Shown piece by piece: positions 7,403 through 15,200 of a stretch of 36,129 bases of DNA (position 1 is the first letter of the stretch; each line of letters starts with the position of its first letter). This stretch comes from an uncultured Arthrobacter sp. (GTDB lineage: Bacteria > Actinomycetota > Actinomycetes > Actinomycetales > Micrococcaceae). The notes beneath the pieces were generated by a model. It was not told the origin of the DNA. It did not search any database and worked only from the letters and a program-made list of their open reading frames with translations. The stretch lies in contig NZ_CADCTE010000128.1 in NCBI RefSeq assembly GCF_902805515.1, forward strand, positions 1 through 36,129, written 5' to 3'. A program made the position numbers and the translations under genes.

Positions 7403-7969
7403 CTAGCCGGTGGAGCCTCGGACGCCGTAGCGCAGGAACACGACCCCGTTGCGGAACCGTCGTTCGTCGAGCAGTTCGAGGTCAAGGCGCACCCCGCCGG
7501 GCAGGAACCGCGTGCCGCCGCCCACGACGACCGGGGAGATGAATTGGTGGATCTCGTCAACGAGCCCCCCGCTGATCGCCCCGGCTGCAAGGCCCGGTCC
7601 GCCCACGGCCAGGTCCCGGGACGCCGCGGCCTTGAGGCGCCCCACGGACGCCGCGTCGAAGGTGCGCTCCAGCCGGGTGCGGGCGCTGGCTACGGCCGGC
7701 AGCGTCCTCGAGTAGACGATCTTGTCGGCGCCCCGCCAGATGTCAGCGAAGTCGGCGATGGCGGCCGGGTGGCCTGCCGTCTCCAGGGTCTCCCAAGCGA
7801 GCATCACCTCATAGAGCCGCCGACCGTACAGGTGGGTGCCCACAGCCCGCTGGAGGTCGTTGATGAACGCGTGTACCTCCTCGTCGGGGACACTCCAGTC
7901 GAAGGAGCCCGCCTCGTCGGCGACATACCCGTCAAGGGAGGTGATCCCCGTAAAAACCAGACGCGCCAT
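7403..7969 (-). CDS. Dihydrofolate reductase-fold (RibD C-terminal-like) protein
   Basis: A 188-residue protein of the RibD_C/dihydrofolate reductase-like family. It begins ARLVFTGITSLDGYVADEAG, has the segment GTHLYGRRLYEVM, and ends with the NADPH-site-like stretch AVGGPGLAAGAI and the C-terminal SPVVVGGGTRFLPGGV. All are typical of the small YyaP/YwjB-type reductases common in actinobacteria, whose substrates are mostly unknown. ATG 7969 is chosen because the family N-terminus begins there. GGAGGG is only three bases upstream, which is tight, and an in-frame start seven codons earlier is the alternative. It is divergent from the aminoglycoside-phosphotransferase-like gene. Confidence 0.82.
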   Translation of the reverse strand: MARLVFTGITSLDGYVADEAGSFDWSVPDEEVHAFINDLQRAVGTHLYGRRLYEVMLAWETLETAGHPAAIADFADIWRGADKIVYSRTLPAVASARTRLERTFDAASVGRLKAAASRDLAVGGPGLAAGAISGGLVDEIHQFISPVVVGGGTRFLPGGVRLDLELLDERRFRNGVVFLRYGVRGSTG

Positions 7970-8085
7970 GATCCCTCCGAGGTCGGACACCGGATGCAGC
8001 CATCCAGGACTCTACGGTCTCCTGCCGGCCCTGGCGAGGGGCGTCTCCGGATGCGTCCGCCGGTGCCGGATGGTAAACCGGATTC

Positions 8086-9021
8086 GTGCGGAACGTAGCG
8101 CCTCACGTGGCGGCAAGGGCGGCAGTGCTCGGCAGTGCCGGCCGCAGGTGGCTTGATGAGCTTGAGGGCCTCATCGGCGGGATTGAGCGCGACTGGGCGA
8201 TCACGGTCGGCTCGCCGCTGCCCGGTGGAACAGCGTCCTACGTCGCGGCGGCGCGCATGGCGGACGGCCGCGACGCGGTCCTCAAACTGAGCATTCCCGA
8301 CCCGGATCTCGTCAACCAGGTCGAGACCCTCGTCCGTGCGCGGGGCGAGGGCTACTGCCGGGTGTACCTGCACAGCCCGGAGCGGAACGCCGTCCTCCTT
8401 GAACGCCTCGGTGGTTCGCTGGAAAGCCGGCCACCCTCCCCCGGTGCGGCCCTGGACATCCTGTGCAGGACGCTGCAGTCCGCCTGGCAGGTCGAGCCGT
8501 GGCCGGCGCTGCACGTCGGGGCGCCGGGGCGCAAGGCGCGCCAGCTGGGGGCCCTGATCGAGGAACTGTGGATCCGGTTCGACCGCCCCTGCCCCGAAGC
8601 GGTGGTGGACACGGCGCTGCGGTTCGCCGAGCGACGCGCGGAGGCCTCCGGCCGGCGCCCCTGCGTGGTGGTCCACGGCGACCCCCATCCCGGAAATGCC
8701 CTGCGGGTCGGTGAGCCGCGGCCCGGCGCGGAGTCCGGATTCGTCTTCGTGGACCCCGACGGCTTCCTCGAGGATCCCGCCTACGATCTGGGCGTGGTCC
8801 TCCGCGACTGGTGCGCGGACCTGCAGGGCAGCGGCGCACCGGGCGTCGCCCGGGCTTACTGCCGCCGGCTGTCGGACCGCACCGGAATCGACGCGCGGGA
8901 TATCTGGGAATGGGGCTTCATCGAGCGGGTCTCCAGCGGGCTCTACCTGATGCTGCTCGGAGACGTCGCTGCCGGGCGCCGCTTTCTCCGGGCGGCAGAG
9001 GCGATATTCCCAGCGGACTGA
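8086..9021 (+). CDS. APH(6)/hydroxyurea-kinase-family phosphotransferase
   Basis: A 311-residue kinase-fold protein of the aminoglycoside 6-phosphotransferase/hydroxyurea resistance kinase family. VVHGDPHPGNAL is the Brenner-type catalytic loop with Asp and Asn. VDPDGFLEDPAYDLGVVLRDW carries the Mg-binding Asp and the family-specific EPAYD-like motif. The N-terminal ATP lobe is plausible, with LPGGTASYVAAAR as nucleotide-loop region and DAVLKLSIP as the Lys strand. Members phosphorylate streptomycin, but many chromosomal actinobacterial homologues have no known resistance role. GTG 8086 is the only good start. TAAACC lies 6 bases before it, a weak leaderless-type -10. Resistance is possible but not shown by sequence. 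Confidence 0.8.
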   Translation: MRNVAPHVAARAAVLGSAGRRWLDELEGLIGGIERDWAITVGSPLPGGTASYVAAARMADGRDAVLKLSIPDPDLVNQVETLVRARGEGYCRVYLHSPERNAVLLERLGGSLESRPPSPGAALDILCRTLQSAWQVEPWPALHVGAPGRKARQLGALIEELWIRFDRPCPEAVVDTALRFAERRAEASGRRPCVVVHGDPHPGNALRVGEPRPGAESGFVFVDPDGFLEDPAYDLGVVLRDWCADLQGSGAPGVARAYCRRLSDRTGIDARDIWEWGFIERVSSGLYLMLLGDVAAGRRFLRAAEAIFPAD

Positions 9022-9052
9022 AAATGCCCTCCGCAGGAATTGGGCCCGCATT

Positions 9053-9080
9053 CCCGGGCAGGGCCATCCGGGCAGTTTTT
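9053..9080 (+). terminator. Weak Rho-independent terminator after the kinase gene
   Basis: CCCGG (9053-9057) can pair with CCGGG (9068-9072), and CAG plus five T residues (9076-9080) follow. The stem is only 5 bp, so this is a low-confidence call. It lies in the A+T-richer gap before the DUF4190 gene. Confidence 0.3.
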
Positions 9081-9155
9081 CCCAATGTTTCCGCTTTTAA
9101 TGCAAAAATGGCTGAGCGCCGACCACCGGCTGATCCGCACAATGATGGGGGAACA

Positions 9156-9419
9156 ATGTCTCAGCACCAGTCCGAGCAGAATTTTGCAGTAACCAATCCG
9201 GCACAATCCAACGAGGGCGAGAAAGCGGCGAGGACCTCGCTGATCCTTGGCATCATCGGCCTCTTCGTCCTGGGGATCGTCCTCGGCCCGCTGGCCATCG
9301 TGCAGGCGAAGAAGGCGGAACGCCTGGGAACCAAGGCCACCGCGGGCATGGTGCTCGGTTGGATCGCCGCCGTGCTGTCGGTCGTCGGGACCATTTTCTA
9401 TATCTCCACGATGAGGTGA
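9156..9419 (+). CDS. Small DUF4190-type membrane protein
   Basis: An 87-residue protein with a polar Gln/Asn/Ser-rich N-terminus of about 28 residues and two transmembrane helices (ILGIIGLFVLGIVLGPLAIV and MVLGWIAAVLSVVGTIFYI). They are joined by the positively charged loop QAKKAERLGTKATAG. This hairpin arrangement is the DUF4190 pattern seen in many actinobacterial membrane proteins of unknown function. ATG 9156 is chosen because GGGGGA stands just upstream and the polar head starts there; an earlier in-frame ATG at 9108 is less likely. The upstream 130 bases are richer in A+T than their surroundings (runs of T and TTTAAT near 9093) and probably hold the promoter. A strong terminator follows. 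Confidence 0.75.
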   Translation: MSQHQSEQNFAVTNPAQSNEGEKAARTSLILGIIGLFVLGIVLGPLAIVQAKKAERLGTKATAGMVLGWIAAVLSVVGTIFYISTMR

Positions 9420-9442
9420 TTCCGCCGACGCCAGTCGACCGG

Positions 9443-9481
9443 AAATGCCCGTCGACCCCTGTGGGGGCGGCGGGCATTTTT
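9443..9481 (+). terminator. Rho-independent terminator after the DUF4190 gene
   Basis: AAATGCCCG (9443-9451) pairs perfectly with CGGGCATTT (9471-9479) around a 19-base loop. The right arm runs into a five-T tract ending at 9481. This is the clearest classical terminator on the plus strand here. Confidence 0.8.
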
Positions 9482-9641
9482 GTGGCGCCTGCCGCAGTCC
9501 GCACGGTGATCCGCACGAGAATCCTGCGGACCGTCCGCAATTCCCCGCCGTGGGCGGGAAGGAATTCCGCCGCCCGATTGAGGACGCGGGCTGTCCGCGG
9601 TTTCCTTCCGCCGGCCCCGGAGCCGGCGTTACCGTGTCGGC

Positions 9642-10079
9642 ATGGAACACAATATTCAGATTTCAATCGACTGCGCTGACCCCCATTCCCAGGCGGACTG
9701 GTGGGCCGAAACCCTGGGCTGGATCGTCGAACCGGTCGACGAGGGCTTCATCGACAAAATGCTGGCGGCCGGATACGCGAAGGAGTCCGACGTCACTTCC
9801 CACAACGGCGCCCGCGTGTGGACCGGCGGGGCGGCGGTCTGCAGGGCCGGTGACCTGGAGCGCAAAGACCGGATGCGCCTGGTCTTCCAACCCGTGCCCG
9901 AGCCGAAAAGCGTCAAGAACCGGGTGCACCTGGACATCCACCTGACCGGAACGGACAAGGACAACGCGCGCGGGGCCCTGGTGGCCCGCGGCGCCCGGTT
10001 CCTCTACGAGGCAAGCCAGGGGCCCCTCGTCTGGTACACCATGACCGATCCGGAGGGCAACGAGTTCTGCATCTCCTGA
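9642..10079 (+). CDS. VOC-superfamily (glyoxalase/bleomycin-resistance fold) protein
   Basis: A 145-residue protein of the vicinal oxygen chelate fold. It starts with the strand EHNIQISIDCADPHSQADWW and the family motif WWAETLGW. It continues with RLVFQPVPEPKSVKNRVHLDI, where the second metal-ligand-like His lies, and ends VWYTMTDPEGNEFCI. The last motif (DPEGNEFC) is standard for small actinobacterial glyoxalase-like proteins of unknown substrate. The metal site looks partial, so enzymatic activity is uncertain. TACCGT (9630-9635) lies exactly 6 bases before the ATG, with no Shine-Dalgarno motif, so a leaderless mRNA is predicted. It is 46 bases upstream of menB, which has its own start signal of the same type. 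Confidence 0.78.
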   Translation: MEHNIQISIDCADPHSQADWWAETLGWIVEPVDEGFIDKMLAAGYAKESDVTSHNGARVWTGGAAVCRAGDLERKDRMRLVFQPVPEPKSVKNRVHLDIHLTGTDKDNARGALVARGARFLYEASQGPLVWYTMTDPEGNEFCIS

Positions 10080-10113
10080 GCCCCCGCGGCATGCCCGGGC
10101 GGTTGCGCGCCGT

Positions 10114-10119
10114 TAGACT
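10114..10119 (+). promoter_or_regulatory. -10 element of menB, leaderless type
   Basis: TAGACT ends exactly 6 bases before GTG 10126, and no Shine-Dalgarno motif is present. The transcript is predicted to begin at the GTG itself. The same hexamer and spacing recur at the HAD gene (22970-22975). Confidence 0.6.
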
Positions 10120-10125
10120 CGGTTG

Positions 10126-11079
10126 GTGACATCCGATCTTCCCGTCCAGGTCTCCGATACCTTCGACCCGCAGCAGTGGCGCACCGTCTCGGGGTTCGAC
10201 GAGCTGACCGACCTGACCTACCACCGCCAGGTCCAGCGGAGCGCCGACGGCAGCGTGCTCAGGGACCTGCCCGCCGTGCGCATCGCCTTCAACCGCCCCG
10301 AGGTCCGCAACGCCTTCCGCCCCGGGACCGTCGACGAGTTGTACCGCGCCCTCGACCACGCCCGCATGAGCCCTGACGTCGCCACGGTGCTGCTCACCGG
10401 CAACGGCCCCTCCCCCAAGGACGGCGGCCATTCGTTCTGTTCCGGCGGCGACCAGCGCATCCGCGGCCGCGACGGGTACCGGTACGCGGAAGGCGAAACG
10501 AAGGAAAGCATTGACCCGGCGCGTGCCGGCCGGCTCCACATCCTCGAGGTGCAGCGGCTCATCCGGACCATGCCCAAGGTCGTCATCGCCGTCGTCAACG
10601 GCTGGGCGGCCGGCGGCGGCCACAGCCTGCATGTGGTGGCCGACCTGACCCTCGCCTCCCGTGAGCACGCCCGCTTCAAGCAGACCGACGCCGACGTGGG
10701 CAGCTTCGACGCCGGCTACGGTTCGGCCCTGCTCGCACGCCAGATCGGGCAGAAGAAGGCCCGGGAGATTTTCTTCCTGGCCCGGGAGTACTCGGCCGAG
10801 GACATGGTGGCCATGGGCGCGGTCAATGAAGCCGTCGACCACGCCGATCTGGAGCGCACGGCATTGGAGTACGCCGCCGACATCGCCCGGCAGAGCCCCC
10901 AGGCCATCCGGATGCTGAAGTTCGCCTTCAACCTCGCCGATGACGGCCTGGTCGGCCAGCAGGTCTTCGCCGGCGAGGCAACCCGCCTGGCCTACATGAC
11001 CGATGAGGCGGTGGAGGGCAAGGAGGCCTTCCTCGCCAAACGCGACCCGGACTGGTCCGCCTTCCCCTACTACTTCTAG
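10126..11079 (+). CDS. menB: 1,4-dihydroxy-2-naphthoyl-CoA synthase
   Basis: A 317-residue crotonase-fold enzyme that closes the second ring in menaquinone synthesis, converting o-succinylbenzoyl-CoA to DHNA-CoA. MenB hallmarks are FCSGGDQRIRGRDGYRY, the VNGWAAGGGHSLHVVADLTLAS oxyanion region, and the C-terminal GQKKAREIFFLAREY with Asp and Tyr positions typical of MenB. The actinobacterial N-terminal extension is present. GTG 10126 is preferred over TTG 10123 because the upstream TAGACT predicts transcription starting at the GTG. menE follows after 7 bases and menA soon after, so these form one operon. menC, menD and menF are not in this window. Confidence 0.93.
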   Translation: MTSDLPVQVSDTFDPQQWRTVSGFDELTDLTYHRQVQRSADGSVLRDLPAVRIAFNRPEVRNAFRPGTVDELYRALDHARMSPDVATVLLTGNGPSPKDGGHSFCSGGDQRIRGRDGYRYAEGETKESIDPARAGRLHILEVQRLIRTMPKVVIAVVNGWAAGGGHSLHVVADLTLASREHARFKQTDADVGSFDAGYGSALLARQIGQKKAREIFFLAREYSAEDMVAMGAVNEAVDHADLERTALEYAADIARQSPQAIRMLKFAFNLADDGLVGQQVFAGEATRLAYMTDEAVEGKEAFLAKRDPDWSAFPYYF

Positions 11080-11086
11080 GACGCGC

Positions 11087-12223
11087 ATGGAACTCCTGCC
11101 GATCTACACCCCTCCCGCGTTCGACCCGAAGGCACTGCTGAAGCCCCTGGCGGCCTCCCTCGCCGGCGAGGGACCGGCCGTCGCCCCGCACGCCGCCCTC
11201 GGCCAGCAGTTCACCGGGGAGCTGCCCAATGACGAGATCGCCGCCGTGCTCAGCACCTCCGGTTCCACCGGGGCGCCGAAGAAGACCATGCTGAGCGTCG
11301 ATGCCCTCGCCGCGTCCTCGATGGCGACGGCGATCGCGCTGGGCGCGGAGGGCCAGTGGCTGCTGACCCTGCCCGTGCATCACGTCGCGGGCTTCCAGGT
11401 GCTCGTCCGGTCCCTGTACGCCGGGACGGAGCCCTGGGCGATGGATCCCGCCGCGGCCTTCACGGCGGACGCGTTCACCTCCGCGGCGGGCGAACTGACC
11501 GACCGCGTCCGGTTCACTTCCCTCGTGCCGACCCAGCTTCACCGGCTCCTCCAGGACCCCACGCCGCAGACCCTGAAGGCGCTCAAGCGGTTCAACGCGA
11601 TCCTGCTGGGCGGCGCCCCGCTCGGATCCGGCCTGCGCGGCGAGGCCCGCCGGCACGGCCTGAACATTGTGGAGACGTACGGGATGAGCGAGACCTCGGG
11701 CGGATGCGTCTACGACGGGCGGCCCCTTGACGGCGTGGAGGTCCGTGAGGACGGCGGCCGGCTGTGGATCAGCGGCCCGGTGCTGGCCGAGGGCTACCTG
11801 GGCGACCCGGAGCTGACAGGTGAACGGTTCGTCTTCAACTCGGGCCGGCGCTGGTTCCGGACCGACGACGCCGGAGCGGTCACCGCCGGCGGCACCGTCG
11901 AGGTGCACGGGCGCCTGGACGACGTCATCGTGACCGGCGGCCTCAAGGTTTCCGCGGCCGTCGTCGCGGAGGTCATCGAAGGGATCTCCGGGGTGAACCA
12001 GGCCCTGGTCCTGGGCATCACGAGTTCCGAGTGGGGCACCTCGGTGGCCGCCGCGGTGGTCGGCACCGTTGAGGCCGAGGTGGTGCGCCGGCACGTCGCC
12101 GAGGAACTCGGAGCCCACGCCGCCCCCAAGACCGTCCTGGCCCTCGAGGCGATGCCGCTGCTGCCGGGGGGCAAGCCGGACCGGCAGTCCGTCCGGGCGC
12201 TGCTCGAACAGCGGGACTCCTAG
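11087..12223 (+). CDS. menE: o-Succinylbenzoate-CoA ligase
   Basis: A 378-residue adenylate-forming ligase that activates o-succinylbenzoate with ATP and CoA, the step before MenB. The AMP-binding P-loop is STSGSTGAPKKTM. Further core motifs are ETYGMSETSGG, WFRTDDAG and the C-terminal hinge/catalytic region GRLDDVIVTGGLKVSA, with PGGKPDR at the end. It is shorter than the roughly 450-490-residue Bacillus or E. coli enzymes, because the N-terminal subdomain is abbreviated, as is common for actinobacterial MenE. ATG 11087 follows the menB stop (TAG 11077-11079) by 7 bases, and AGGA overlapping that stop serves as ribosome binding site. Function is well supported by position between menB and menA. 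Confidence 0.92.
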   Translation: MELLPIYTPPAFDPKALLKPLAASLAGEGPAVAPHAALGQQFTGELPNDEIAAVLSTSGSTGAPKKTMLSVDALAASSMATAIALGAEGQWLLTLPVHHVAGFQVLVRSLYAGTEPWAMDPAAAFTADAFTSAAGELTDRVRFTSLVPTQLHRLLQDPTPQTLKALKRFNAILLGGAPLGSGLRGEARRHGLNIVETYGMSETSGGCVYDGRPLDGVEVREDGGRLWISGPVLAEGYLGDPELTGERFVFNSGRRWFRTDDAGAVTAGGTVEVHGRLDDVIVTGGLKVSAAVVAEVIEGISGVNQALVLGITSSEWGTSVAAAVVGTVEAEVVRRHVAEELGAHAAPKTVLALEAMPLLPGGKPDRQSVRALLEQRDS

Positions 12224-12289
12224 CGCCGGACACCGCGCCAACCGTTTCGGGCCACCGGCCCGCCAGCACAACCAGTGAAGGAACACACC

Positions 12290-13174
12290 GTGGCGACTGC
12301 CGCTCAGTGGCTTGAAGGAGCCCGCCCCCGCACCCTGCCCATGGCCCTGGCGCCGGTGATCGCCGGCAGTGCCGCCGCGTTCGGGCTCGGCGCGTTCCGG
12401 CCGCTCAACGCCGTGCTCGCCGCGGTCGTGGCGGTGCTGCTGCAGGTGGGCGTCAACTACGCCAACGACTACTCCGACGGCATCCGCGGCACCGACGACG
12501 TCCGGGTGGGCCCGCTGCGGCTCACCGGCTCCGGCGCTGCCCGGGCCCGTGACGTCAAGCACGCGGCGTTCGCCTGCTTCGCGCTGGCCATGGTGGCGGG
12601 CGCTGCCCTGATCGTCCTGTCGCAGGCCTGGTTCCTCCTGCTGGTGGGCGTCGGCTGCATCGCGGCGGCCTGGGGCTACACCGGAGGCAAGAACCCCTAC
12701 GGGTACCTGGGCCTCGGCGACGTCTTCGTCTTCGTCTTCTTCGGCCTCGTCGCGACCCTCGGCACCACCTACACGCAGGCCGGTCAGCTGAGCGCACCGG
12801 CCTGGGTGGGTGCCATCAGCACCGGCCTGATCGCCATGGCGCTGCTGATGGCAAACAATGTCCGCGACATCCCGACCGACCGGGAGGCCGGCAAGCGCAC
12901 CCTGGCGGTGCGTTTAGGCGACAGCACGGCCCGGGTCAGCTACGTGATGATGCTGGCCGCGGCCCTCCTGCTGCCGCTGTTCCTCATCGACAACCACCCG
13001 TGGGTGCTGCTGGTGCTCCTGCTGGTTCCGGCCGGCCTGATGCCCAGCTGGCTGATGCTCAAGGGCAAGAAACGGCGCAGCCTCATCCCGGTGCTCAAGC
13101 AGACGAGCCTGATCAACCTCGGCTTCAGCCTGCTGTTCGGACTCGGCATCGTGCTCACCGAGGTCCTGGCCTAG
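12290..13174 (+). CDS. menA: 1,4-dihydroxy-2-naphthoate polyprenyltransferase
   Basis: A 294-residue integral membrane UbiA-family prenyltransferase with about eight transmembrane helices, which attaches the polyprenyl tail to DHNA. The first Asp-rich motif, NYANDYSDGIRGTDD, and the second, NNVRDIPTDREAGKRTLAVRLGD, are intact. The N-terminal WLEGARPRTLP is typical of MenA. GTG 12290 is chosen because GAAGGAA lies 7 bases upstream; an in-frame GTG at 12275 would leave that site inside the gene. The product is demethylmenaquinone. The final methyltransferase gene is not visible here. It ends 18 bases before the convergent DUF4229-type gene. Confidence 0.92.
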   Translation: MATAAQWLEGARPRTLPMALAPVIAGSAAAFGLGAFRPLNAVLAAVVAVLLQVGVNYANDYSDGIRGTDDVRVGPLRLTGSGAARARDVKHAAFACFALAMVAGAALIVLSQAWFLLLVGVGCIAAAWGYTGGKNPYGYLGLGDVFVFVFFGLVATLGTTYTQAGQLSAPAWVGAISTGLIAMALLMANNVRDIPTDREAGKRTLAVRLGDSTARVSYVMMLAAALLLPLFLIDNHPWVLLVLLLVPAGLMPSWLMLKGKKRRSLIPVLKQTSLINLGFSLLFGLGIVLTEVLA

Positions 13175-13192
13175 GAGCGAGGAGACCTCGGG

Positions 13193-13492
13193 TCAGAGGT
13201 CGCGCGGCCTGCGGTCTGCGTTCACCGGTGCGTTGGGGTCGATGGAGTCCTCCGCGGCGGCGTCGTCCTTCTCCATGAAGTTGCTCGCCCGCGGGGCGCC
13301 CTCCTTGAACCGCCGCTGCAGTGAAGCGCCGGCGGCGTCGCGCAGCGGGCGGAAGAACAGGTAGGTCACGCACCAGGCGAGGATGGCGGCAACGACGGCG
13401 GAGAGCACCGCACCGAGCCCGAGAACCACGCAGATCACAAAGAAGACGACGACGAGGAGCAGGCGCAGAGCGGTGAATTTGAGGAAGGGCAC
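13193..13492 (-). CDS. DUF4229-type small membrane protein
   Basis: A 99-residue protein with two closely spaced hydrophobic helices (FTALRLLLVVVFFVICVVLGL and AVLSAVVAAILAWCVTYLFF) followed by an Arg-rich, then acidic cytoplasmic tail. The tail begins RPLRDAAGASLQRRF and ends DPNAPVNADRRPRDL. This matches the actinobacterial DUF4229 pattern, and in my knowledge such a gene is often found near menaquinone genes. Function is unknown. The start is GTG 13492. TAAACT lies exactly 6 bases before it, predicting a leaderless mRNA. The divergent PLDc_N gene starts only 30 bases away. Confidence 0.78.
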   Translation of the reverse strand: MPFLKFTALRLLLVVVFFVICVVLGLGAVLSAVVAAILAWCVTYLFFRPLRDAAGASLQRRFKEGAPRASNFMEKDDAAAEDSIDPNAPVNADRRPRDL

Positions 13493-13498
13493 CCTTCA

Positions 13499-13516
13499 AG
13501 TTTACTCGCCTACAAT
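13499..13516. promoter_or_regulatory. Divergent, nearly overlapping leaderless promoters
   Basis: The minus-strand -10 TAAACT (13504-13499) serves GTG 13492. The plus-strand -10 TACAAT (13511-13516) serves ATG 13523. Each hexamer is 6 bases from its start codon, and the two are separated by only 6 bases. Neither has a good -35. Two RNA polymerases could not occupy both at once. Confidence 0.6.
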
Positions 13517-13522
13517 TGGGGT

Positions 13523-14044
13523 ATGCCCCGCCTGTTGCTGTTCCTGGTGCTCCTTGGAGTCGCCGTCATCGTCTACGCGCTGATCGAGTGCGCCATGACC
13601 CGATCCAACGAGGTACGCAGTATCTCGAAACCCGCCTGGCTGATCACGATCCTGGTGGTGCCCCTCATCGGAGCGGGCCTGTGGTTCCTGTTCGGCAGGC
13701 CGCGGCGGACGCGGGGCACCCGTCCTCCCCGCCCGGCCCCGCGGCAGCCGACCGCGCCCGATGACGATCCCCAGTTCCTGCAGAACCTTGAGTCTCGACG
13801 CCGGCAGCAGGCCCGCGAGCAGGAACTGAAGCGTAAGGAAGAGGAGCGCAAGGCCCGCGAAGCCCAATCGAACGGCGGCGCGAAGGGCGGCGGAACCACC
13901 TCGCCCGCAGCGGGCCCTCCCGCCGGCGGCGCCCCCGCAGGCGGCGCCCCCGCCAACGGCACGGATCCCGCTCCGGCCGCCGATCCCGACGACGACGCCG
14001 ACGAGACGGGCAGCACGGGCGCGCACCGGCCCAACAACCCGTAG
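13523..14044 (+). CDS. PLDc_N domain membrane protein
   Basis: A 173-residue protein. Residues 1-60 form the phospholipase D nuclease N-terminal-type (PLDc_N) membrane module: helix LLLFLVLLGVAVIVYALIECA, then a loop with SISKPAWLITILVVPLIGAGLWFLFGRPRR. The second helix begins with the characteristic K-x-W and ends with FGRP. The rest is cytoplasmic and low complexity: a basic/Pro segment, a charged coiled-coil-like stretch (RRRQQAREQELKRKEEERK), then a Gly/Ala/Pro tail with AGGAP repeats and an acidic end. There is no catalytic HKD motif, so it is not a phospholipase. TACAAT stands 6 bases before ATG 13523. Function unknown; proteins of this type often sit beside menaquinone or cytochrome genes in actinobacteria. 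Confidence 0.8.
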   Translation: MPRLLLFLVLLGVAVIVYALIECAMTRSNEVRSISKPAWLITILVVPLIGAGLWFLFGRPRRTRGTRPPRPAPRQPTAPDDDPQFLQNLESRRRQQAREQELKRKEEERKAREAQSNGGAKGGGTTSPAAGPPAGGAPAGGAPANGTDPAPAADPDDDADETGSTGAHRPNNP

Positions 14045-14096
14045 CCCACCTACTTCCTGGCCCGCATCTCCGGCCGCAGTCCCGTACGACGCAGAG

Positions 14097-14147
14097 AAAA
14101 GCCGCACCCGCACCCTCGTGGTCAACGAGGGGGTGGGTGCGGCTTTT
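14097..14147. terminator. Bidirectional terminator between PLDc_N and ccsB
   Basis: The two 22-base arms (14097-14118 and 14126-14147) pair with only two mismatches around the loop TGGTCAA. The left arm begins AAAAGCCGCACCC and the right arm ends GGTGCGGCTTTT, so each strand gives a stem followed by a U run. It serves the convergent PLDc_N and ccsB transcripts. Confidence 0.85.
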
Positions 14148-14177
14148 TGTTGCGGTAGCGCCTGGGCCTTGCGCGGC

Positions 14178-15200
14178 CTAGACGCCGGAGTAGCTGTGAA
14201 GCCCCGAGAAGTAGATGTTCACGATGGTGAAGTTGAAGACGATGCACAGGTACCCGACGATCGAGAGCCAGGCCGCTCGGGTTCCGGTCCATCCCTTGGT
14301 GGCGCGGGCGTGCAGGTAGCCGGCGTACACGGTCCAGATGACGAAGGTCCAGACCTCCTTGGTGTCCCAGCCCCAGTACCGGCCCCAGGCCGCCTCGGCC
14401 CAGATGGCCCCGGCGATGAGGGTGAAGGTCCAGCCGACGAAGGCGATCGCGTTGAGGCGGTAGGAGAGGTTCTCCAGGCTGAGGGCCGGCGGCACGAGCC
14501 GCATGAAGCCGGCCTTGTCCGGCCCGCCGGCCGCGATGCGGGCCTCGCGGGAGGACTGGATCAGCTGCAGCACCGACATGGCGAAGGTGAGGGTGAACAG
14601 GGCCGAGGAGGCGACGGCGATGGAGACGTGGACGATGAGCCAGTAGCTCTGCAGCGCGGGGATCAGGTTGGCGACCGGGGTGGCGAAGCCGACCGTCGCC
14701 GCGCACAGCATGATCACGACGAGCCCGATAACGAAGGATCCGACGAAGCGCAGGTCCTTGCGGGTCAGGGTGATCAGGAAGATCAGGGAGACGACGAGCG
14801 CACCGGTGGTGCAGAACTCGTACATGTTGCCCCAGGGCACCCGGCCCGCGGCGATGCCGCGGGTGAGGACCGCGGCGCCGTGGATGACGGTGGCGACCAC
14901 GGTCAGGGCCACGGCGATCCGGGCCGAGGACCGGCGGGGGCCGGCGCTGTAGTCCATCGAGGTGTCGGCCGTGGCCGGGCCGGCAGGTGCGGCCGCGGAG
15001 GCGCCGCCGCGGGCACCGGCGAGGACCTTGGCCTGCGCCGGCACCTGGCCGGCGGCCAGGCGGGCCTCGACGGCACCGATGGTGCGGCTTGACTTCACCA
15101 GGTCGAGCACGAAGAAGATCAGCGCCACCACATAGGCGATGGAGGCCAGGAGCATGAAGAGCTCGCTGGTGGCGCCCAGTTCGGTATTAACGCTTTTCAT
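14178..15200 (-). CDS. ccsB: Cytochrome c biogenesis protein CcsB/CcsA (heme handling)
   Basis: A 340-residue polytopic membrane protein of the heme-handling family, known as CcsA, ResC or CcsB in different organisms. The signature WWD-type segment WGRYWGWDTKEVWTFVIW is intact. Conserved His residues flank it: one in the helix region LIVHVSIAVASSALF, one in GYLHARATKGW, and one in VIHGAAVLTRG. The N-terminal helix and a variable Ala/Gly-rich loop (residues about 40-80) are typical of actinobacterial members. Together with ResB it exports heme and ligates it to apocytochromes outside the membrane. Its ATG overlaps the resB stop by ATGA, showing coupling. It is the last gene of the operon and ends at a strong bidirectional terminator. 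Confidence 0.93.
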   Translation of the reverse strand: MKSVNTELGATSELFMLLASIAYVVALIFFVLDLVKSSRTIGAVEARLAAGQVPAQAKVLAGARGGASAAAPAGPATADTSMDYSAGPRRSSARIAVALTVVATVIHGAAVLTRGIAAGRVPWGNMYEFCTTGALVVSLIFLITLTRKDLRFVGSFVIGLVVIMLCAATVGFATPVANLIPALQSYWLIVHVSIAVASSALFTLTFAMSVLQLIQSSREARIAAGGPDKAGFMRLVPPALSLENLSYRLNAIAFVGWTFTLIAGAIWAEAAWGRYWGWDTKEVWTFVIWTVYAGYLHARATKGWTGTRAAWLSIVGYLCIVFNFTIVNIYFSGLHSYSGV

